A stretch of 64,000 nucleotides of DNA from NCBI RefSeq assembly GCF_030674635.1, contig NZ_CP089978.1, forward strand, positions 806,001 through 870,000, read 5' to 3'. The notes under the pieces are model-generated. The model was not told the origin of the DNA. It searched no databases and saw only the letters and a program-made list of their open reading frames with translations. Each line of letters opens with the position of its first letter. Within the stretch, counting starts at the first letter, position 1. Both the position numbers and the translations under genes were made by a program. Positions 37,459 through 46,246 of the stretch are shown here, in pieces. Origin of the DNA: Moraxella sp. ZY210820. Its GTDB lineage: Bacteria > Pseudomonadota > Gammaproteobacteria > Pseudomonadales > Moraxellaceae.

Positions 37459-38433
37459 TTATTGATAGCGTTTGTCTATGGTTTCAAATGCCTGATTTAA
37501 GTCTTGATACAGTTTCTCGCTTTGACATATTTTCTGTTTTAATTCAGGGTCTGTTTCAGTTTTGCAAGATGAATTTATAAATTCTGTTCGCTCAGTATCT
37601 TTAAACCCATCTTTAAAATCATCATAAATTGCCAATGCCTGACAACCTTGTTCGTTACCATTATTGCACGCCCGTTTTGCCCAGCCATAAGCGTTGATGA
37701 TATTTTGTTTTGTTTTTTCAAGTTGGCTCGTTTCATCATTGGTTTTTTCGCCATTTTCATCAATATCCGCCCCAAACAAAAACAACATACTAGAAAACTG
37801 AGCCAAATAAACTTGGGCATCGCTATATCCCATTTCCGCAGATTGTTTGATATGATGTAATGAGCCGTTTTCATCTGTATAAAGATTTTTATAAATATCA
37901 GCAGGTAAATCTGTGGCAATTTGCGATAACAAAAAATACGCAGGGGCAAAGCCATTTTTGCCAAGCTCTAATAATATATCCACGCCTTTTTGAATGTCGG
38001 TTTTGCTGTTGATATAATATATTGCCACATACATTTTGGCGTGTGGTTGATTTAAATCACTGGCTTTTTTAAACCATTCTAAGGCTTCATTTTCGCTTAA
38101 ATAATTAGCATAATTATTCATCGCAAAAGCATTGCCATTTTCGGCAGATTTTTTATACCATTCTTGGGCTTTAATTTCGTCTTTTTGGGTATGAATGCCC
38201 AATTGATACATTTTCGCCAAATAAAATTGAGCATCTTTGTCGCCTTTATTAGCCTGTTTTTCTACCTTTTTAAACTTCATCGCTTTTAGAGCAGTAGGAT
38301 TGGCGGATAAGAGTTGCCCTTGTGCATCAAATTCGCCATAAGTGGTGCGGATAATATCAGGGGCAACTTTTGCCATTGCAGGGGCAGAAAATAAGGCGGT
38401 GGCAAGAATGGTGGATAGCAGAAGTTTTTTCAT
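37459..38433 (-). CDS. Exported Sel1-repeat protein, paralogue
   Basis: 324 residues, signal ending APAMA. Same repeats as its neighbours: DAQFYLAKMYQLGIHT, KSAENGNAFAMNNYA, ALEWFKKASDLNQPHA, and KRACNNGNEQGCQ near the end. The middle (SSMLFLFGADIDENGEK) and C-terminus differ from the other two copies, so the copies diverge toward the C-terminus. Confidence 0.85.
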   Translation of the reverse strand: MKKLLLSTILATALFSAPAMAKVAPDIIRTTYGEFDAQGQLLSANPTALKAMKFKKVEKQANKGDKDAQFYLAKMYQLGIHTQKDEIKAQEWYKKSAENGNAFAMNNYANYLSENEALEWFKKASDLNQPHAKMYVAIYYINSKTDIQKGVDILLELGKNGFAPAYFLLSQIATDLPADIYKNLYTDENGSLHHIKQSAEMGYSDAQVYLAQFSSMLFLFGADIDENGEKTNDETSQLEKTKQNIINAYGWAKRACNNGNEQGCQALAIYDDFKDGFKDTERTEFINSSCKTETDPELKQKICQSEKLYQDLNQAFETIDKRYQ

Positions 38434-38476
38434 AAGTTTGTTTTCCTTTAAGATAAAAATTAAATAAAATAAACCA

Positions 38477-39382
38477 TTAGTTATCTGCTTTATTCATTTC
38501 TTCAACCAAGCGTTTGTTTAATTCATAACTTTCACAGGCATTTTCATCGCCTTTTGTGCATTTGCCTTGATATTGGCTTAAATCTTGGGTTTTGTAAGGG
38601 GCGTATAATTGCTCCACTTGGCAGCCACGCTCTATGCCATTGGTACACGCCCGTTTTGACCATTTATACGCCAATGCAATCGGCAAAATGCGGTCTTCTT
38701 TATCAGGACCCATTACGCCCCATTGATAAGTATCCGCCAACTGCATTTGAGCAAGGGCAAATCCCATTTCCGCAGATTGTTTTAAATAACGAAATGAACC
38801 AGATTTGTCTTTATACACGCTTTTTTGAATATTCTCAGGCAATTCTGTATCAATTTGTGATAACACAAAATACGCAGGGGCAAAGCCATTGTCGCCAAGC
38901 TCTAATAATATGTCCACGCTTTTTTGAATATCCATTTCTTTTTTAATATTCTCAATCGCCAAATTCATTTTGGCGTGGGGTTGATTTAAATCACTTGCCT
39001 TTTTAAGCCAAGATAGAGCAATATCGCTATTTGATTCATCGTTCATTAAATAATTGGCATAATTATTCATCGCAAAGGCATTGCCATTTTCGGCAGATTT
39101 TTTATACCATTCTTGTGCTTTAGCTTCGTCTTTTTGGGTGTGAATGCCCAATTGATACATTTTCGCAAGATGAAATTGAGCCATATTATCGCCTTGATTG
39201 GCTTTTTTCTCTACCGTTTTAAAATCCATTGCTTTTAAGGCAGTAGGATTAGCAGATAATAATTGCCCTTGTGCGTCAAAGTCGCCATACGAGGTCTTGA
39301 TAATATCAGGGGCGACCTTTGCCATTGCAGGGGCAGAAAATAGAACGGTGGCAAAGAGTGCCGATAGGATAAGTTTTTTCAT
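38477..39382 (-). CDS. Exported Sel1-repeat protein, paralogue
   Basis: 301 residues, signal ending APAMA. It shares MAQFHLAKMYQLGIHT, KSAENGNAFAMNNYANYL and KASDLNQPHAKMNLA with its neighbours and has KRACTNGIERGCQ and C-terminal CTKGDENACES. It is the most upstream member of the minus-strand array, 88 bases from the end of tal; TTTCCTTTT (AAAAGGAAA on the coding strand) supplies its ribosome-binding site. Confidence 0.85.
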   Translation of the reverse strand: MKKLILSALFATVLFSAPAMAKVAPDIIKTSYGDFDAQGQLLSANPTALKAMDFKTVEKKANQGDNMAQFHLAKMYQLGIHTQKDEAKAQEWYKKSAENGNAFAMNNYANYLMNDESNSDIALSWLKKASDLNQPHAKMNLAIENIKKEMDIQKSVDILLELGDNGFAPAYFVLSQIDTELPENIQKSVYKDKSGSFRYLKQSAEMGFALAQMQLADTYQWGVMGPDKEDRILPIALAYKWSKRACTNGIERGCQVEQLYAPYKTQDLSQYQGKCTKGDENACESYELNKRLVEEMNKADN

Positions 39383-39470
39383 AATAGTTTCCTTTTGGGG
39401 TTGAAGTTAAAATGAATTTACTGTGATTAAAAAAATCAAATCACTTAAACATCAAGTTAAAAAGTACTTA

Positions 39471-40436
39471 TTAAAACTCAAATTGAGCTTTCAACAAATC
39501 CATTAATTGCTGTTTGGCGTGAATAAAACCATCAATCCCTTGTTGCAATAATTCACTTGCCATTGGGTCTGCATTTAATTCATCGAGGAAACTTTGTTCA
39601 GTTTGTGGTGCACGCTGAATTGAAGGACTATTACTAGCAAAATCATGGTTGAGTTGAGATATAACAATTTTATTTTGTGTGCTTAATTGTTGCAATAAAG
39701 CAGGGGAAATGGTCAGTAAATCACAACCTGCTAAGGCTAAAATTTGTTCAGTACTACGGAAACTTGCCCCCATAATTTGTGTTTGAATATTATTTTGTTT
39801 GTAATATTGATAAATTTGACGTACAGATAACACGCCTTTATCTTGTTCGATTGGATAAGATTCAACATTTTCATGCTTTTTATACCAATCCAAAATACGC
39901 CCCACAAATGGAGAAATTAAGGTTACTTTTGCATCGGCACAGGCTTGGGCTTGATGTAAGCCAAAAAGCAAGGTTAAATTACAATGAATAGCGTGTTGTT
40001 CTAAATATCTTGCGGCTTGAATACCTTGCCAAGTTGAAGCAATTTTAATCAATACACGATTTTTATCAATTCCTTTTTGTTGATATAATTCTATGATTTG
40101 CATTGCTTTATCAATCGTTGCTTGTGTATTGTAAGATAATTCTGCATCAATTTCAGTTGAAACTCGCCCATCAATATGTTTTAAAATTTCTACACCAAGT
40201 TCAACAGTTAAAATATCAATAGTACGATTGAGTAAATCATTACCAGTTAAATATTGTTGCTTGGCTTGTTGATAGGCAGATTCAAGTAAATGTAAATTTT
40301 CAGCAGATTGGCAGGCTTGTGTAACTAAGGTAGGATTGGTCGTGGCTTCTTGCGGTTGTAATTGTTGAATGGCTTGTAAATTGCCTGTATCCGCAACAAT
40401 CACAGTATATTGTTTGAGCTGTTGTAAACTATTCAT
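39471..40436 (-). CDS. tal: Transaldolase
   Basis: A 321-residue TalB-type transaldolase of the non-oxidative pentose phosphate pathway. The Schiff-base Lys131 is in VLIKIASTWQG; the N-terminal EATTNPTLV and the C-terminal MGASFRSTEQI phosphate site are present. Divergent from folP. Confidence 0.95.
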   Translation of the reverse strand: MNSLQQLKQYTVIVADTGNLQAIQQLQPQEATTNPTLVTQACQSAENLHLLESAYQQAKQQYLTGNDLLNRTIDILTVELGVEILKHIDGRVSTEIDAELSYNTQATIDKAMQIIELYQQKGIDKNRVLIKIASTWQGIQAARYLEQHAIHCNLTLLFGLHQAQACADAKVTLISPFVGRILDWYKKHENVESYPIEQDKGVLSVRQIYQYYKQNNIQTQIMGASFRSTEQILALAGCDLLTISPALLQQLSTQNKIVISQLNHDFASNSPSIQRAPQTEQSFLDELNADPMASELLQQGIDGFIHAKQQLMDLLKAQFEF

Positions 40437-40523
40437 AAAATATCCAAAAGTCGAAAAAATTTCAACCTTTATAACGTATTTTCAGTATAATTGTAAATAC
40501 TATTTTTGCTAAGACAATATATT

Positions 40524-41378
40524 ATGCACATTCAGCCTTTAAAGCCTATTTTATTTGATTGTAAAACCCATCAACTTGATTTATCCAAAGTTCATGTGAT
40601 GGGTATTTTAAATGTTACACCAGATTCATTTAGTGATGGTGGTCAATATGATAATGTGCAATCCGCCGTGCAACGTGCCGAACAAATGATTGCTGAAGGT
40701 GCAACCATTATTGATATTGGTGGAGAATCAACACGCCCAAATGCACAAGTGGTGAGTGTAGAGCAGGAATTAGAACGAGTCATTCCTGTAGTAAAAGCCT
40801 TAAAAAATCATGGTGTTACCCTGTCAATTGATACTAGTCAGCCTGAAGTAATTTATCAAGCGGTGGAAGCTGGAGCTCATATTTGGAATGATGTGCGTGC
40901 ATTAACTCGCCCTAATGCTTTAGAAACTGCGATTGAATTGGATATTCCTGTTATTTTAATGCATATGCGTGGCGAACCACAGACTATGAATCAATTGGCG
41001 GTGTATGATGATGTGGTGGCTGAAGTAAAGCAAGAATTACAACAACGTATTGATTTAGCTTTAGCAAAGGGCATGAAAGCGGAACGTATTATTTTAGATG
41101 TGGGTTTTGGTTTTGCTAAAAATACGCAACATAATATTGAATTATTAAAGCATTTTTCACAATTTACCGATATGGGATTTCCGTTATTATCCGCACTTTC
41201 TCGCAAGCGTTTTATTGGTGAAATTTTAGACATCACTCAAGCTGATGAACGTGTGATTGGTAGTGTAGTTGGGCATTTATTCAGTGTTCAACAAGGAGCA
41301 AACATAGTACGGGTGCATGATGTCAAAGCAACGGTGGAAGCTATTAAAATGTGGGAAGTTGTATTTACAAAAAAATAA
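40524..41378 (+). CDS. folP: Dihydropteroate synthase
   Basis: 284 residues. Both family signatures are intact: MGILNVTPDSFSDGG and GATIIDIGGESTRPN, plus the pterin-site SALSRKRFIG. It joins p-aminobenzoate to the pterin and is the sulfonamide target; I see no evident resistance insertion. ATG 40524 is preferred to the upstream in-frame TTG at 40506. Confidence 0.94.
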   Translation: MHIQPLKPILFDCKTHQLDLSKVHVMGILNVTPDSFSDGGQYDNVQSAVQRAEQMIAEGATIIDIGGESTRPNAQVVSVEQELERVIPVVKALKNHGVTLSIDTSQPEVIYQAVEAGAHIWNDVRALTRPNALETAIELDIPVILMHMRGEPQTMNQLAVYDDVVAEVKQELQQRIDLALAKGMKAERIILDVGFGFAKNTQHNIELLKHFSQFTDMGFPLLSALSRKRFIGEILDITQADERVIGSVVGHLFSVQQGANIVRVHDVKATVEAIKMWEVVFTKK

Positions 41379-41421
41379 AATTATGATAAAAAATCACAAT
41401 TTAAAATAGTGAGTGAAAATA

Positions 41422-42390
41422 ATGTTAAAATTTTTAGCCATCGACCGTTTTACCATTTTATTATTTGTCATGGTCATTTTAGCCAGCATTATGCCTGTAT
41501 CAGGGGACATGGCACGTTATTTTGGTCATATTACGACCATTGCCATTGCGATTTTATTTTTTTTACATGGTGCTAAAATTTCTCGTCAAGCGATGTTAGA
41601 AGGAATCATGCATTGGAAATTACATAGTATCATTTTTGCTTTTACTTTTATCCTATTTCCGATTTTAGGTTTGATGGCAAAACCAATTATTTTACCTTTA
41701 TTGGGGCAAGAGTTATATTGGGGTTTTCTATTTTTATGCTTTTTACCATCTACGGTGCAGTCTTCCATTGCATTTACGTCAATGGCAAAAGGTAACGTTG
41801 CAGGGGCGGTCTGTAGTGCGTCATTTTCTAATGTAATTGGTATGATGATTACACCAATTTTAGTGAGTTTATTTATTACACAATCACAATCGCATAGCTT
41901 TGACCCAACACAAGCGATTTTAAAAATTACAGGTTTATTGCTTGTACCATTTATTTTAGGGCAAATTGTACAAACTCGTTTTTCTCCTGTTTTAAAGCGT
42001 TATCCATCAGTAGTCAAAGCATTTGACCAAACTACAATTTTAATGGTGGTCTATGGTGCATTTAGTGGAGCAGTCGTGTCAGGTTTATGGCAGCAAGTTG
42101 ATGGCATGACGTTAATGTGGATTTTTGTGTTATGTTGTGTGTTATTGGCAGTTGTGATGTTATTGTCTCTATATACAGCAAAAGTTTTAGGGTTTAATGC
42201 ACAAGACCGCAAAACCATATTTTTCTGTTCGTCTAAAAAAACGTTGGCGAGTGGTGTACCGATGGCACAGATTTTATTTGCAGGGCAACCATTAGGTATG
42301 TTGATTTTACCGATTATGATTTTCCATCAAATTCAGCTAATGGTGTGTGGGATTATCGCCAATAAATGGGGTAATCAAGAACAGGAATAA
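41422..42390 (+). CDS. Bile acid:sodium symporter (BASS/SBF-like) family transporter
   Basis: About 322 residues with ten predicted helices. Features: LFFLHGAKISRQAML near the start, FLPSTVQSSIAFTSMAKGN (the crossover motif of the PF13593 branch), and CSSKKTLASGVPMAQILF in the second crossover. This YfeH-like branch imports or exports organic anions; the substrate is unknown. ATG 41422 sits eight bases after GTGAG; the GTG at 41413 is an alternative. Confidence 0.83.
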   Translation: MLKFLAIDRFTILLFVMVILASIMPVSGDMARYFGHITTIAIAILFFLHGAKISRQAMLEGIMHWKLHSIIFAFTFILFPILGLMAKPIILPLLGQELYWGFLFLCFLPSTVQSSIAFTSMAKGNVAGAVCSASFSNVIGMMITPILVSLFITQSQSHSFDPTQAILKITGLLLVPFILGQIVQTRFSPVLKRYPSVVKAFDQTTILMVVYGAFSGAVVSGLWQQVDGMTLMWIFVLCCVLLAVVMLLSLYTAKVLGFNAQDRKTIFFCSSKKTLASGVPMAQILFAGQPLGMLILPIMIFHQIQLMVCGIIANKWGNQEQE

Positions 42391-42482
42391 TTTACAAAAC
42401 CATACACTTCATTATCGAAATAACACATTAAACTTATCATAAAATTGATATGATTTTAATGTATTAAGATAGGAGTTATTCC

Positions 42483-42989
42483 ATGAAATTATTGAAAATG
42501 AGTTCTTATTTGCTTGCTGTTGGTTTGGCATTTGGAGCTTCAACAGCTGTTTATGCAGAACCTAAACCATTAACCAATAAAAAAGAGTTAGTGGGCTGTT
42601 ATGAACGTATCAATTTTTCAGCAGAATTGAGCAAATTAATGAATGAAATTGGCTATATTGAATCACCGTATGAATGGTTTTGTTTTGACAAAAATAGTAA
42701 ATTTTCAAGCATGGGTTCGACTGTCTATGAAGCTCAAACGACAAAAGGCTTAAGTAAAACTTTAGATAGCCTACCGCAAGTTTTTAAATATGATTATGTA
42801 ACTAAAGGCGTAGCAAAAACTGAAGCCTTAAATGGTCAGCAGACGTTGTATTGGCAGGTTACTTTTTTAGATAAAGATATTACCACGCCAGATGGTGTAT
42901 TTATACCTAAAAATACGCTAGTGATGGGTTTGATTAACCCTGAAACAGACAAAGTTGTTTATTGGCGTTATTTGAAAAAATTGAAATAA
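42483..42989 (+). CDS. Exported protein of unknown function
   Basis: 168 residues with signal peptide ending VYA. The mature part has two Cys (GCYERIN and WFCFDKNSKF) that could pair, then a largely beta pattern ending VVYWRYLKKL. No family recognised; the size and CYER...-WFCFD pattern look like a lipocalin-like or small envelope protein. Own terminator downstream. Confidence 0.6.
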   Translation: MKLLKMSSYLLAVGLAFGASTAVYAEPKPLTNKKELVGCYERINFSAELSKLMNEIGYIESPYEWFCFDKNSKFSSMGSTVYEAQTTKGLSKTLDSLPQVFKYDYVTKGVAKTEALNGQQTLYWQVTFLDKDITTPDGVFIPKNTLVMGLINPETDKVVYWRYLKKLK

Positions 42990-43006
42990 ACCAATTTAAC
43001 CACAAT

Positions 43007-43036
43007 AAAATGCTATCGTTTAAGATGGCATTTTTT
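43007..43036 (+). terminator. Terminator after the exported-protein gene
   Basis: AATGCTATC pairs with GATGGCATT (one G-T pair), followed by T-run. Confidence 0.8.
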
Positions 43037-43128
43037 ATAAGATAATTAAACAATGACTTAAATCACATCATTTGAATTATCTTTCATTATCGATTATGAT
43101 AAGGTTTTATTTTCATTAGGATTTTGAT

Positions 43129-43752
43129 ATGTCTGCACTTACATGGTTACAACATGGTAAATTAGTATTAGCCAGCAATAATAAAGGTAAAATTGCTGAA
43201 TTTAGTCATTTATTTGAGCAGTTAAATTTGCCAATTGAAATTATTCCACAAGGACAGCTTAATATTGATGATGCGGTGGAAGATGGTTTAAGTTTTGTTG
43301 AAAATGCCATTATTAAAGCACGCCATGCATCAAAAATTTCGGGTTTACCTGCCATTGCTGATGATTCGGGGATTTGTGTACCGATTTTAAATTATGCACC
43401 GGGAATTTATTCGGCTCGTTATGCAGGGCAACATGGCGATGATCATGCTAATAATCAAAAATTATTACAAGATTTATTACCTTATCGTGGTGAACAAGCG
43501 ATTAGTGCAATGTTCGTTTGTGTTTTAGCCTTGGTGGAACACGCTGAAGACCCATTACCAAAAATTTTCCAAGCGACATGGCAAGGCGAAGTCTTAAGCG
43601 AAGCCAAAGGCGAACATGGTTTTGGTTATGATCCATTATTTTGGTTGCCAGAATTAGGCGTATCAAGTGCGGAATTAAGCAAAGAGCAAAAAAATAAAAT
43701 TAGCCATCGTGGGCAGGCAATGAAATTATTTGAACAATATTTACAAGGTTAA
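43129..43752 (+). CDS. rdgB: dITP/XTP pyrophosphatase RdgB (HAM1 family)
   Basis: 207 residues that remove deaminated purine nucleotides. Motifs: LVLASNNKGKIAEF, SFVENAIIKARHASK, ADDSGICVP, YAPGIYSARYAG and GFGYDPLFWLPE, all as in the family. Followed after 19 bases by the Spo0M-like gene. Confidence 0.94.
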   Translation: MSALTWLQHGKLVLASNNKGKIAEFSHLFEQLNLPIEIIPQGQLNIDDAVEDGLSFVENAIIKARHASKISGLPAIADDSGICVPILNYAPGIYSARYAGQHGDDHANNQKLLQDLLPYRGEQAISAMFVCVLALVEHAEDPLPKIFQATWQGEVLSEAKGEHGFGYDPLFWLPELGVSSAELSKEQKNKISHRGQAMKLFEQYLQG

Positions 43753-43771
43753 ATCAGATTAGGAGTAATTT

Positions 43772-44518
43772 ATGCTTGGAAAAATTGCGTCAGCATTGGG
43801 CATAGAGCAAGTGAAGATTGATACAAAACTAGCGAATCCAAGTTTATGTGGTGGGCAAGTTTTAAATGGAGAAATTGTATTTCGTGGTGTATCAAGTGAT
43901 AAATATATCAATGGTTTACGTTTGGATTTGATGACGACCGCCGAAGTAGAAAGTGGTGATAATGAATACAATACTGCCCTGTGTATTACCAGTTGGCATG
44001 TAAGTGGTGCGTTTAATTTACAAACCAATAGCCGTCATCGTATACCATTTTCGCTTGAATTACCATTTGAAACGCCTTTAACCGATGTGTCTTGCCATTA
44101 TAATAAATCCAAAGTTTGGCTTTATACACATTTAGATATTGATTGGAGTTTAGATGCTAAAGATGTTGATTATTTAAACATTCAGCCAAATCCAGCGATG
44201 TTGGCTTTTATGACCGCTATGCAACAATGTGGCTTTGCTTTACGCTCGATTGATGTAGAAAAAGGGCAATTACGTGGACAAGGTTTTCAATCAACAATTG
44301 GTTGCTATCAGGAATTAGAGTTTATTGCGATTCAACAATTTAGTATGATTAATGAAATTGAAGTGTCTTTTGTAGCGGAAGCACATCGCACTCATGTTTT
44401 GTTGGAAATTGACCGTAAAATGAGCTATAGAGATAGTTATCAATGTTTAACTATTCCACATCAACATATTGATGTAGGGCAATTAGCAGGGCAAATTCGT
44501 CAATTATTGGGGATTTAG
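43772..44518 (+). CDS. Spo0M-like (sporulation-control, arrestin-fold) protein
   Basis: 248 residues. The start IASALGIEQVKIDTKL and GGQVLNGEIVFRGVSSDKYINGLRLDL match the N-terminal arrestin-like beta-sandwich of SpoOM/Spo0M proteins, and RIPFSLELPFETPL the middle. In non-sporulating bacteria the role is unknown; B. subtilis Spo0M affects sporulation and cytoskeleton. The stop is followed at once by the ATG of the first small membrane gene, so coupling is likely. Confidence 0.78.
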   Translation: MLGKIASALGIEQVKIDTKLANPSLCGGQVLNGEIVFRGVSSDKYINGLRLDLMTTAEVESGDNEYNTALCITSWHVSGAFNLQTNSRHRIPFSLELPFETPLTDVSCHYNKSKVWLYTHLDIDWSLDAKDVDYLNIQPNPAMLAFMTAMQQCGFALRSIDVEKGQLRGQGFQSTIGCYQELEFIAIQQFSMINEIEVSFVAEAHRTHVLLEIDRKMSYRDSYQCLTIPHQHIDVGQLAGQIRQLLGI

Positions 44519-44743
44519 ATGGGGTGGTATGAGATTTTACAAAGTATTTTTGTTGTAATAGTAGTATTTGAGATGATTATTAATTATCCCTATTATAAAA
44601 ATATGCCAGCATTTGGTTTTAATACAGAACAAAATTATGAGTTTGAAACGATTTGGCATGAACGTTTTAATATTTTTGTTAGATATATGCTCATTATTTA
44701 TGTTATTATGACTATTATGTATTGGATATTAAAATATATCTAA
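44519..44743 (+). CDS. Small two-helix membrane protein, copy 1
   Basis: 74 residues. MGWYEI start, helix 1 at ~8-27, a loop with YYKNMPAFGFN and the conserved FETIWHERFN, then helix 2 at ~55-72. Its ATG follows the Spo0M-like stop with no gap. First of three tandem paralogues. No known family recognised. Confidence 0.65.
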   Translation: MGWYEILQSIFVVIVVFEMIINYPYYKNMPAFGFNTEQNYEFETIWHERFNIFVRYMLIIYVIMTIMYWILKYI

Positions 44744-44764
44744 ATGATGATTGGAGATATTTAG

Positions 44765-44977
44765 ATGGGTTGGTATGAAACTTTTAAAAATATTTTTCTT
44801 ATAATAGTATTATTTGAGGTAATTGTTAATTATTCCTATTATAAAAGCATACCTGTATTTAATTCTGACCCTAAACAGATATATCAATTTAAAAGCATTT
44901 GGCATAAACGTTTGAATCGTTTTGTTACCTATCTGTTTATGATTTATGTGATTGTCATGATTATACATTGGGTATAA
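44765..44977 (+). CDS. Small two-helix membrane protein, copy 2
   Basis: 70 residues. MGWYETFKN start, helix, YYKSIPVF, FKSIWHKRLNRF and a second helix ending IIHWV. The 21-base gap before it and the 31-base gap after it share the sequence ATATCTAAATGA-GATTGG-GATATTTAG, so gene and spacer were duplicated together. Confidence 0.65.
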   Translation: MGWYETFKNIFLIIVLFEVIVNYSYYKSIPVFNSDPKQIYQFKSIWHKRLNRFVTYLFMIYVIVMIIHWV

Positions 44978-45008
44978 ATATATCTAAATGAAGATTGGGG
45001 ATATTTAG

Positions 45009-45230
45009 ATGGATTGGTATGAAACATTAAAAACGACTGCTATGGTAATGTTGATATTCGATATTATGCTTAATTGGGGCTGGTATCGTAATAGAAAATC
45101 GAGTGATAAAGCAGAATTAGTTGATGGTTTTAAAACCATTTGGCATAGACGTTTTAATACGATGACAACAGTTGTGGTTACTATTACTGCCATAGCCATT
45201 ATTGCACACTGGATAAAAGCATTGATTTAA
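45009..45230 (+). CDS. Small two-helix membrane protein, copy 3
   Basis: 73 residues. MDWYETLKT start, helix 1, WYRNRKSSDK loop, FKTIWHRRFNTM and helix 2 with AHWIKALI. The invariant elements in all three copies are WYE near the start, the IWH-R-N loop and a Trp near the end. Confidence 0.65.
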   Translation: MDWYETLKTTAMVMLIFDIMLNWGWYRNRKSSDKAELVDGFKTIWHRRFNTMTTVVVTITAIAIIAHWIKALI

Positions 45231-45297
45231 AAATAACATAAGTTTTGGGAATTTACAAATATTTGATATTAAAAGATATAAGCTAAATAAATGCGAG

Positions 45298-45320
45298 TAA
45301 GGTGCGTAATACGCACCTAC
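45298..45320. repeat. Short GGTGCGTA palindrome
   Basis: AAGGTGCGTA followed directly by TACGCACCT, between the small-membrane-protein cluster and the NRDE gene. Same core as 35515-35577 and the hairpin at 13327. May act as a terminator, though the T-run is weak. Confidence 0.55.
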
Positions 45321-45371
45321 TTATCCTTTTATATTCAATAAGTTACAGTTATTTATTCAACCGAATTAACG

Positions 45372-46160
45372 TTAAAAATAAGCTAAATCATATTGCACAT
45401 AATTCATCAACCCTTGTTCATCACCGTGTTGAATTTTTTCATACCATTCTAGGCGTGTATCGGTCATCATCAACACATTTGAGCAACGTGTACCATAATT
45501 TTGGCTTTGAATAAAGGTCGATGATAAGAGCTGTTCCCATTCAATGCCGATACCTGTATCAGGTAAATCATCGATATCACATTGGCGATTATCCTGCAAC
45601 AGCTCAAAACTTAAATTGCGTACATCATCATGTAAAATAGCTTGATGTTGCTGTAAAACAGGTAATAATTCTTGGGTAAAACGTTTGCGTAAATGGTGAG
45701 TTTTTGCCCAATCATCAGACATTAAACCATTAGATAATACATAAACACCATTGGCGAGAGCTTGAGGTGCTTCACCATAATTGCTGATATAAACCGCTTG
45801 TTGATGATTGCCCACAATCAAATTAAATCCTGCAAAATGTTGTTGCTGTTTTTGTAACTGTTTGGCAAATTGCATAGGGCTTAAATCGCTCATTAAATAG
45901 TGCTGAACAATATGTCCACGAGATGTATTAAAGGTGCGTTTATCTCGCCCATTTCGGTAATTGGTAATGATTGCCCATCTTCCTGCTTTGGTTGTGCCAA
46001 GCCAAGTACCGCCCGATTGTAAATCACGTCCTGCAAAAATATCATATTCAGCTTGATAATCTAACATTTGTGTCGGACGATGATAAAACTCATCACGATT
46101 TGAGATTAAAAATAAAGGCATATTCTCGAAAACTTGCCATGCAAATGCTACAATACACAT
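45372..46160 (-). CDS. NRDE-family (TANGO2-like) protein
   Basis: 262 residues. The N-terminal Cys (MCIVAFAWQ) and SNRDEFYHRPT are the family hallmark, followed by DLQSGGTWLG and ALITNYRN-like TNYRNGRD. Human TANGO2 and bacterial relatives are linked to heme handling and to N-terminal-nucleophile folds; the reaction is not settled. Divergent from lgt. Confidence 0.85.
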   Translation of the reverse strand: MCIVAFAWQVFENMPLFLISNRDEFYHRPTQMLDYQAEYDIFAGRDLQSGGTWLGTTKAGRWAIITNYRNGRDKRTFNTSRGHIVQHYLMSDLSPMQFAKQLQKQQQHFAGFNLIVGNHQQAVYISNYGEAPQALANGVYVLSNGLMSDDWAKTHHLRKRFTQELLPVLQQHQAILHDDVRNLSFELLQDNRQCDIDDLPDTGIGIEWEQLLSSTFIQSQNYGTRCSNVLMMTDTRLEWYEKIQHGDEQGLMNYVQYDLAYF

Positions 46161-46246
46161 CTATGCTTTTCATCAACAATTAAAAACATTATTGTGCCTG
46201 AAATTCAGTTAAAATTCTATTTATTATTTTGCCCGTAGGATATTTT

